Positions 59,068 through 64,000 of a stretch of DNA of 64,000 nt are shown here, in pieces. The translations under genes and the position numbers were made by a program. Every line of letters begins with the position of its first letter. The stretch's first letter is position 1. Below the pieces are notes generated by a model. The model saw nothing but the letters and a program-made list of their open reading frames with translations. It was not told the DNA's origin and did not search any database. The stretch comes from Cellulosimicrobium cellulans (GTDB lineage Bacteria > Actinomycetota > Actinomycetes > Actinomycetales > Cellulomonadaceae). Location: contig NZ_JAFGYF010000014.1 in the NCBI RefSeq assembly GCF_016921195.1, positions 1 to 64,000 of the forward strand, in the 5' to 3' direction.

Positions 59068-59760
59068 TCAGAGACGCGCTCTGGCTTGCTTCTTCATGCG
59101 ACGGTCGTTCCACAATGCGCGCGCGAACCGCCACCGATCGACGACTGGCCGCGGGCGTCGGACACCGAGCTCGGAGATCGGGCTGTAGTAGTCACGATCG
59201 TTGGGGCCGAACGGCACCGAAATACCCTCGCGGTAGGTCACGAAGCTGTAGGGCTGGCAGCCAGGAGCTCGGTGCTGGACGAAGAAGATCGCCGATCCGT
59301 CGAACTCATCGCCGTCCGGAGCGATGTCTTCAATCCACTCCCAGGGGATGTGGCCGACTTCGGCCACGGTCGGTGCGGGGTCGTTCGTCTTGGTCAGGGT
59401 GCGGTTTCCGTTCGCGTCGTAGTAGCTCTCGGTTCCGTGCACGATGACCTCAACTCCGCCGTGGACGATCTCGATGAGTTCGGGACCGGTGTACATGTGA
59501 CCGCGCCAGGTCAACTCGTTACTGCCGTCGTAGCCGCGCTTGTAGCGGTCAACGTTCATCACGATGATCTTGCTGTTCAGACCGTCCGTGCGCATTGGCC
59601 GGAGGACCTCCCACGCCTTCGCCTCTAGCTCGCGCACGCGCTCACGACGCTGGCGGAATGTAAGCCGCCGGCCCAGAGCGAAGATCGCGATCGTGACGGC
59701 CAACGACGCAACGGAGATGACGAGGGCTGCAAGGTCTACCCAGGAGAACGCGGCGGTCAT
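59068..59760 (-). CDS. Hypothetical single-span membrane protein
   Basis: 230 residues. One N-terminal membrane helix (LAALVISVASLAVTIAIFAL) is followed by a basic stretch (RRLTFRQRRERVRE) and a soluble domain (MNVDRYKRGYDGSNELTWRG; VEVIVHGTESYYDANGNRTL; GHIPWEWIEDIAPDGDEFDG). No family recognised. It lies 31 nt before the coiled-coil membrane gene on the same strand and probably shares its transcript. The gap 59761-60010 shows no gene. Confidence 0.6.
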   Translation of the reverse strand: MTAAFSWVDLAALVISVASLAVTIAIFALGRRLTFRQRRERVRELEAKAWEVLRPMRTDGLNSKIIVMNVDRYKRGYDGSNELTWRGHMYTGPELIEIVHGGVEVIVHGTESYYDANGNRTLTKTNDPAPTVAEVGHIPWEWIEDIAPDGDEFDGSAIFFVQHRAPGCQPYSFVTYREGISVPFGPNDRDYYSPISELGVRRPRPVVDRWRFARALWNDRRMKKQARARL

Positions 59761-60010
59761 CGCGCCAGACTACGGAACGCGCTCCCCGGAACGGGCAGAG
59801 ATTCAGTCGACTGCCAGCCCGTTCGCGCTCCAACTCGGAGATCCTGCCGTCTTGGGGCGGGGCGCCGCTGGCACGTGCGATCGTTGGTGCACTCCGTAGG
59901 ATCGCAAGTGACCGCGCCTGGCCCGGATGGAACCTCAGGGCCTATGACCGAGGCTCGCACGTTAACGAATCACGGAGCCGATAAGGGCCGTTACGTCTGG
60001 TTTTTGGTGT

Positions 60011-60190
60011 TCATACTGGCTCTGTCTTCGAGGATGGCGGTGAGTACGTCGGCCCGGGGGAGCGCGGCCTGCTCGTCGGGGGCAGGCTGTCGTAGGCGTA
60101 GCTGGCCATGGCGAGCGGTGCGGGTACGCCGGCGAGGGCGTAGCGGACGAAGGCCTCGTTGCGTCCGGCGACGAGGAGGACGCCTGACGG
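60011..60190 (-). pseudogene. Inverted C-terminal fragment of a DUF1016 (YhcG-like) nuclease gene
   Basis: In one frame the sequence reads SGVLLVAGRNEAFVRYALAG and MASYAYDSLPP; in another it continues DEQAALPRADVLTAILED. Joined, this matches the C-terminal end of the intact DUF1016 protein at 62644 (YALAGTRMPIAVADYQGLPE). It lies on the strand opposite to the remaining body of the gene just to the right, so the locus was inverted or rebuilt. Confidence 0.7.
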
Positions 60191-60199
60191 TGTGGGCGT

Positions 60200-60650
60200 G
60201 GCGGTCGGTTGTTGCGTACGCCATCCTCGAGTACCAGATCGCCTCCCACCTGCACAGCGCATCGGCGCCGCACCCACCAACTTCACCACCCACCTGACCC
60301 CGGCAGACTCCGAGCTCGCCCAACAGCTCGTGCGCGACCCCTACGTCTTCGACCATCTCGGCCTGACCGGCCGCGTCCACGAACGCGACATGGCAAGGCC
60401 TGATGGACAATCTTCAGGACACGCTGCTTGAGTTCGGGCACGGCATGGCCTTCGTCGGCCGCCAGGTCCGTTTCACCGTCGCAGGTGACGAGCTCGTCAT
60501 CGACCTGCTGCTCTTCTATGTCGACCAGTTGCGCTACGTGGTCGTCGAGCTCAAGATCGGGCCATTTCGAACCAGGACACGTCGGCCAGCTCGGCGCCTA
60601 CGTCGTCCTCGTCGACGACCGCCTGGCAGCGCCGTCAAACGCCTTGAGGC
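60200..60650 (+). pseudogene. Frameshifted central part of a DUF1016 (YhcG-like) nuclease gene
   Basis: Pieces in three frames match the intact copy at 62644: AYAILEYQIASHL, then TPADSELAQQLVRDPYVFDH, then NLQDTLLEFGHGMAFVGRQV and DLLLFYVDQLRYVVVELKIG (the PD-(D/E)xK core), then EPGHVGQLGAYVVLVDDRL. At least three indels separate them, and the N-terminal domain is missing. It is a decayed paralogue. Confidence 0.8.
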
Positions 60651-60661
60651 CTGGGCTCGCG

Positions 60662-61276
60662 CTAGAGGAAGCTTCTCCAGAGGGCCGCCACACCCGCGAC
60701 GAGGGCAGTGCCCAGAGCTGTAGCTAGGGTGGCGACGATGATCTGGCCGACGATGCCGATGGCGCCTGCGGCAGTGCGTTGGGCGCGGTTGCCAGAGCCA
60801 ACGGCCTCTCGTAGGTTCGCCGGCCACCTCAAGAACGCAGCGATGAGTCCGGTCAAGCCGCGCTCTCGTTGCTCCGCCTCGAGGGCTTCTTGGTGGGCAC
60901 TGCCGAGCGCGCCTTCGAGAGAGTTGAGGATCATGTCGGGGGTGAGGTCTTCGGGTCTGCGCAGGCTCATTTCCCAGTTGGCGACCGGGTTGACGTGATG
61001 GTTGATGACTGCGGCGTTGCGCAGGGTGTAGGTGCCGCCGTAGCGCGAGTAGGCCAGGGCGGCGGGTCCGGCGGCCAGAGCTACCTTGCGGCGCTTGTCC
61101 TGGTATTGCGGATGCGGCACGTCAGGCACCAGGATCTTGAACAGGCCGTCGCTTGAGACGCGCGAACTGTTCACGAGATCGATGTACGCGGTGCGGAACG
61201 CGAGGAGTAGTTCGGCATCCGCGGTGTATCGCTGACTGGGCTTCACGCAGTTGAGTATCCCGGCGAGGTCCGACAC
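60662..61276 (-). CDS. Hypothetical C-terminally anchored protein
   Basis: 204 residues from GTG at 61276. A soluble helical part (YTADAELLLAFRTAYIDLVN; GLFKILVPDVPHPQYQDKRR; AAVINHHVNPVANWEMSLRR) precedes one C-terminal membrane helix (IVGQIIVATLATALGTALVA). No family recognised. It is flanked by decayed and intact nuclease genes and may be another island component. The start is chosen for compactness; the frame stays open upstream. Confidence 0.55.
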   Translation of the reverse strand: MSDLAGILNCVKPSQRYTADAELLLAFRTAYIDLVNSSRVSSDGLFKILVPDVPHPQYQDKRRKVALAAGPAALAYSRYGGTYTLRNAAVINHHVNPVANWEMSLRRPEDLTPDMILNSLEGALGSAHQEALEAEQRERGLTGLIAAFLRWPANLREAVGSGNRAQRTAAGAIGIVGQIIVATLATALGTALVAGVAALWRSFL

Positions 61277-61395
61277 CGTGGACGTCGGATCCCTGTCACG
61301 TTCTCCGGGTCCCCGTGCGCGCTCGGCCCATGTGCCCGTGGAGCGGGCGCGTGCGGCTTGACACCGCATCGGTGTACATCCGTCCGGACGCAGTG

Positions 61396-61423
61396 ATGGC
61401 CTGGCACCCGGGTGCCAGGCCAT
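61396..61423. terminator. 28-bp perfect palindrome, likely terminator of the Mrr-type gene
   Basis: The 14-bp arms ATGGCCTGGCACCC and GGGTGCCAGGCCAT meet without a loop. The palindrome lies 67 nt past the stop at 61490 and upstream of the gene at 61276. Termination is the simplest reading; a binding site for a dimeric regulator of 61276 is possible. Bases 61277-61489 hold no credible gene. Confidence 0.6.
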
Positions 61424-61489
61424 GTGCATCCTGTCTGCAGGAGCCCGAGCGTCGTGAGGTGACGCCGTCGGGCCGTCGGAGCTGGGCTC

Positions 61490-62473
61490 CTAGAGCCAGG
61501 CGGCCTGTCCAAGGCGGCTCAGCTCGTCACGAGCCCGTGCTCGCGCTTGGTGTATCTCCTCGGGGTCTGCGAACCCCGCGAACCGTTCTAGGCGAGTGCT
61601 GTGGCCGGTGCCGCTTCGCTCGAAGATCACGATCCCGCCGGTGGTGCTGACGCGGACGCGCGTCACCGTCCGCGAGGAGGCGTCAAACTCGCACGCGATC
61701 CCGGCGACGCGGCGCGCAGTCACTGCCACGACGGGAGCGGCGGGTGCCCTGGCGGCCAGAGGTGCCTCCACGCGTGGACGGGTCTTTGCTCGGCGGCTGC
61801 GCACCACGACGTAGAAGATCGGTGCCGAGACCAGCGCCAAGCCGATGCCGATGACGAGCGCGGCGCCGTCGCCGCCCAGCCCGGCCATGAGCAGCAGGAT
61901 GGCCAAGAAGGCGAGGGTGCAGGCGATCGTCAGGCCCGCGATCTCGAGGGTGCCCCACCACGATGCGTTCGGCGGGCGCCAGGCGGGCCGCGCAGCCGTC
62001 GCGACCGGCCGTGGCGTCGTCGGGATGGGCGGCAGGACGCGGACGTCGACCGGTCGCACTTCGTTCTGGGCGAGGCGTTCGCGTTCGAGGGCGCGGTGGA
62101 GTGCACTTCGAGCCGCTCCGTTGACCGGGTCGACGGCTCCGGTCACGTCGTACTCGAACAGCAGCATTCCCATCTGGTCGGCATAGGCGACCGCTTGGGT
62201 GGAGTACCCGTTCTGGGAGAAGAAGAATAGGTCGAGGTGCGTGTCGTGCCCGCGCGCTCCGAAGAGCCGCTGCAGGTCGGGTCGGCCGGTTACGTTGGCC
62301 TTGAACTTGACCTGCGCCAGGGCACGTGAGGAACGGACATCGATGCCCCCGTCGGCGCCGCGCGGGGTGACCCTCGCGTCCGCGAGGCCGAGTCTGCGCA
62401 TGTACCGCGCGGCGAGCTCTTCGGCCTCGTCGGGGTCGTTCACCACCCGGCGGGCGTACTGCCATGACGTCAT
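61490..62473 (-). CDS. Mrr-type restriction endonuclease domain with membrane anchor
   Basis: 327 residues from ATG at 62473. The N-terminal PD-(D/E)xK domain has ADGGIDVRSSRALAQVKFKA with Asp45 and Gln54-x-Lys56, the Mrr signature, then DLQRLFGARGHDTHLDLFFF. A Pro-rich linker and two membrane helices (EIAGLTIACTLAFLAILLLM; GAALVIGIGLALVSAPIFYV) follow, then a small C-terminal domain. Mrr enzymes cut modified DNA; tethering at the membrane would place the nuclease where phage or conjugated DNA enters (inference). Confidence 0.82.
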   Translation of the reverse strand: MTSWQYARRVVNDPDEAEELAARYMRRLGLADARVTPRGADGGIDVRSSRALAQVKFKANVTGRPDLQRLFGARGHDTHLDLFFFSQNGYSTQAVAYADQMGMLLFEYDVTGAVDPVNGAARSALHRALERERLAQNEVRPVDVRVLPPIPTTPRPVATAARPAWRPPNASWWGTLEIAGLTIACTLAFLAILLLMAGLGGDGAALVIGIGLALVSAPIFYVVVRSRRAKTRPRVEAPLAARAPAAPVVAVTARRVAGIACEFDASSRTVTRVRVSTTGGIVIFERSGTGHSTRLERFAGFADPEEIHQARARARDELSRLGQAAWL

Positions 62474-62643
62474 GGGCGGGATCCTACGAGCGGCGATCAC
62501 CGTGGTGTGCTTGCCGTCCGCACGCATGCCCGGGCGGATCCTCAGGCTCCAGAAATGGGCTCCACCCCGGCGACCGCGATACCCACCGGCCACGCCGTGA
62601 CGGCGCAGGTGTTCACCGCGAGAGATGGGGCAGGATGGCGCGC

Positions 62644-63702
62644 ATGGCATCGTCGCAGAGCGAACTTGAGCCCGCGGGGTACGCGGAACTCCTGGCCGAT
62701 CTGAAGGCGCGGGTGCGCGCGACGCAGTTTCGTGCGGCGCGTGCGGCGAACACTGAGGTGCTGCGGCTGTACTGGTCGGTGGGTCGCGACATCCTCGACC
62801 GGCAGCGTGCGGCGGGTTGGGGCAGCAAGGTCGTCACGTCGCTGGCCGCGGACCTGCAGCGCGAGTTCCCCGACCAGCGGGGCTGGTCGCGGTCGAACCT
62901 GCTCTACATGCGCCGGGCAGCGGAGGCGTGGCCGACGGAGGAGGAGTTCGTCCACCACGTTGGTGGACGATTGCCGTGGCGCCATGTCACGGTCCTGCTC
63001 GACCGGCTCAAGACCCGCGAGGAGCGCGACTGGTACGCCGCGAGTGCCGCCGAGTACGGCTGGTCCCGGGCGGTGCTCGAGCACCAGATCAAGGCCGACC
63101 TGCGCCGCGCCGTCGGCGCGGCGGCGACCAACTTCACCGATGCGCTCGAAGCGCCGGACTCTGAGCTGGCGCAGCAGCTGGTCAAGGATCCGTACGTGTT
63201 CGAGCACTTGGGCCTGGTCGAGCGGATCGCGGAGCGCGATGTCGAACAGGCGCTGATGGACCGCCTGCAGGACACGATGCTCGAGCTCGGGCGCGGGATG
63301 GCGTTCGTCGGACGCCAGGTGCGCCTGACCGTCCCGGACGACGCGAGCGACCGGGTGGACGAGTTCTACGTCGACCTGCTCTTCTTCCACGTCGAGCAGC
63401 TGCGCTACGTGGTGGTCGAGCTCAAGATCGGGCCGTTCGAGCCGGCCCACGTCGGCCAGCTCGGCACGTACGTCGCGATCGTCGACGACCAGTTCCGTCG
63501 GCCTGAGATCCACGCCCCGACGATCGGGATCCTGCTGTGCACGGGCAAGACCGGCCCGACGGTGCGATACGCGCTGGCCGGCACCCGGATGCCGATCGCC
63601 GTCGCGGACTACCAGGGCCTGCCCGAGGACGCCCGTGGCGTGCTGCCGAGCGCTGCCGAGCTCGAGGCCGTCATCGAGGACGAGCTCGACCACCACGCCT
63701 GA
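62644..63702 (+). CDS. DUF1016 (YhcG-like) PD-(D/E)xK nuclease family protein
   Basis: About 352 residues; ATG at 62635 is an alternative start. The N-terminal DUF1016_N domain has LRLYWSVGRDILDRQRAAGW and SNLLYMRRAAEAWP; the C-terminal nuclease core has Asp244 in VDLLFFHVEQLRYVVVELKI with Glu259-x-Lys261 and GQLGTYV. Proteins of this family are associated with defence and restriction-modification loci. It is divergent from the Mrr-type gene with 170 nt between them. A decayed paralogue lies 2 kb to the left. Confidence 0.9.
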   Translation: MASSQSELEPAGYAELLADLKARVRATQFRAARAANTEVLRLYWSVGRDILDRQRAAGWGSKVVTSLAADLQREFPDQRGWSRSNLLYMRRAAEAWPTEEEFVHHVGGRLPWRHVTVLLDRLKTREERDWYAASAAEYGWSRAVLEHQIKADLRRAVGAAATNFTDALEAPDSELAQQLVKDPYVFEHLGLVERIAERDVEQALMDRLQDTMLELGRGMAFVGRQVRLTVPDDASDRVDEFYVDLLFFHVEQLRYVVVELKIGPFEPAHVGQLGTYVAIVDDQFRRPEIHAPTIGILLCTGKTGPTVRYALAGTRMPIAVADYQGLPEDARGVLPSAAELEAVIEDELDHHA

Positions 63703-63796
63703 GACTGGGCGCACCCCATTGAGCTGCGCAGACTCCGGGGCACTCGCGCCGCGCCTCCGTTGTATGTAAACGTACGTGCAGTTATTCTCACGTCCC

Positions 63797-64000
63797 ATGA
63801 CGACGTTCCACGCATTCCTCGGTTGCAGTCTCGACGGGTACATCGCCGGACCGAACGGCGAGCTCGACTGGCTGACGTCCTTCGACAACACGGGCTACGA
63901 GGACTTCTTCGGCTCCGTCCAGGCGATGGCGATGGGGCGCGGCACCTACGAGGTGATGCTCGAGTCCGCTCCGGACTACTACCGGGGCATGCCCATCCAC
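63797..64000 (+). CDS. Dihydrofolate reductase family protein (RibD C-terminal type), 5' part
   Basis: The first 68 residues are in the window: FHAFLGCSLDGYIAGPNGEL, then DWLTSFDNTG and AMAMGRGTYEVML. SLDGYIA and MGRGTYE are signatures of the RibD_C/YyaP-like dihydrofolate-reductase fold, which binds NADPH. No strong ribosome site precedes the ATG, but an AT-rich stretch (TGTATGTAAACGTACGTG) lies about 20-40 nt upstream, so a leaderless message is possible. The gene runs off the right edge. Confidence 0.85.
   Translation, partial: MTTFHAFLGCSLDGYIAGPNGELDWLTSFDNTGYEDFFGSVQAMAMGRGTYEVMLESAPDYYRGMPIH

Noticed and set aside
59876-59906. TGCGATC/GATCGCA inverted repeat
   Set aside because: Only 7 bp with a 17-base spacer and no gene context; not distinguishable from chance in GC-rich DNA.

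Overview
The window is uniformly high-GC DNA with many GTG starts, 1-4 nt start/stop overlaps and actinobacterial protein families (SCO6880-type transfer protein, DUF4913, LuxR/MalT-like regulator, excalibur-HNH protein). It most likely comes from a Micrococcales-type actinobacterium (Cellulomonas/Cellulosimicrobium-like). This is inference: no rRNA, tRNA or other marker gene lies in the window.

Left arm, 1-11.5 kb, chromosome-like. A minus-strand operon (6102 to 321) encodes a 61-residue peptide with a sorting-signal layout, an exosortase-family protein, a family 2 glycosyltransferase, a polytopic membrane protein and an acyltransferase-SGNH protein. A CRP/GlxR-type site sits in the divergent promoter at 6223-6238. 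Next come a corA-type magnesium channel gene broken by two single-base indels and a large LuxR-family ATPase regulator.

11.5-14.5 kb is a nest of three insertion sequences. An IS256-family remnant is cut by an IS3-family element, which is itself split by a second IS3-family element. The innermost has clear terminal inverted repeats and a CCA target duplication.

14.6-53.7 kb is a conjugative element or integrated plasmid. The left flank carries an HNH/excalibur nuclease, an Abi/HEPN gene with a candidate structured RNA upstream, and a chimeric SRAP gene. The mobilisation module has a candidate oriT hairpin, a MobC-like protein, a relaxase and a coiled-coil protein. A four-gene cargo block (24.2-28.2 kb) follows, two of its proteins unrecognised and one with a HIRAN domain. 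The type IV secretion block on the minus strand (37.3-28.3 kb) encodes a VirD4-like coupling protein, a VirB4-like ATPase, SCO6880-like and VirB6/TrbL-like proteins, and small membrane proteins. Divergent genes encode an HTH regulator, a lipoprotein, an M23/lysozyme-like wall hydrolase and a MinD/ParA-like ATPase. Maintenance functions follow: a primase-like replication protein, a ParA/ribbon-helix-helix partition pair behind an array of 9-bp repeats, a Toprim primase, and two toxin-antitoxin pairs (Fic and zeta). Two large imperfect inverted repeats (45.1 and 49.2 kb) are candidate origins. No site-specific recombinase is visible, so the mode of integration cannot be told from the window.

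Right arm, 53.7-64 kb, looks like a defence island. It holds a DUF6338-type operon led by a 49-residue peptide, a two-gene CBASS-like system (CD-NTase plus SLATT membrane effector), an HNH-like zinc protein, a membrane coiled-coil protein, an Mrr-type membrane-anchored nuclease, an intact DUF1016 (YhcG-like) nuclease and scrambled remains of a second one. The window ends inside a dihydrofolate-reductase-family gene.
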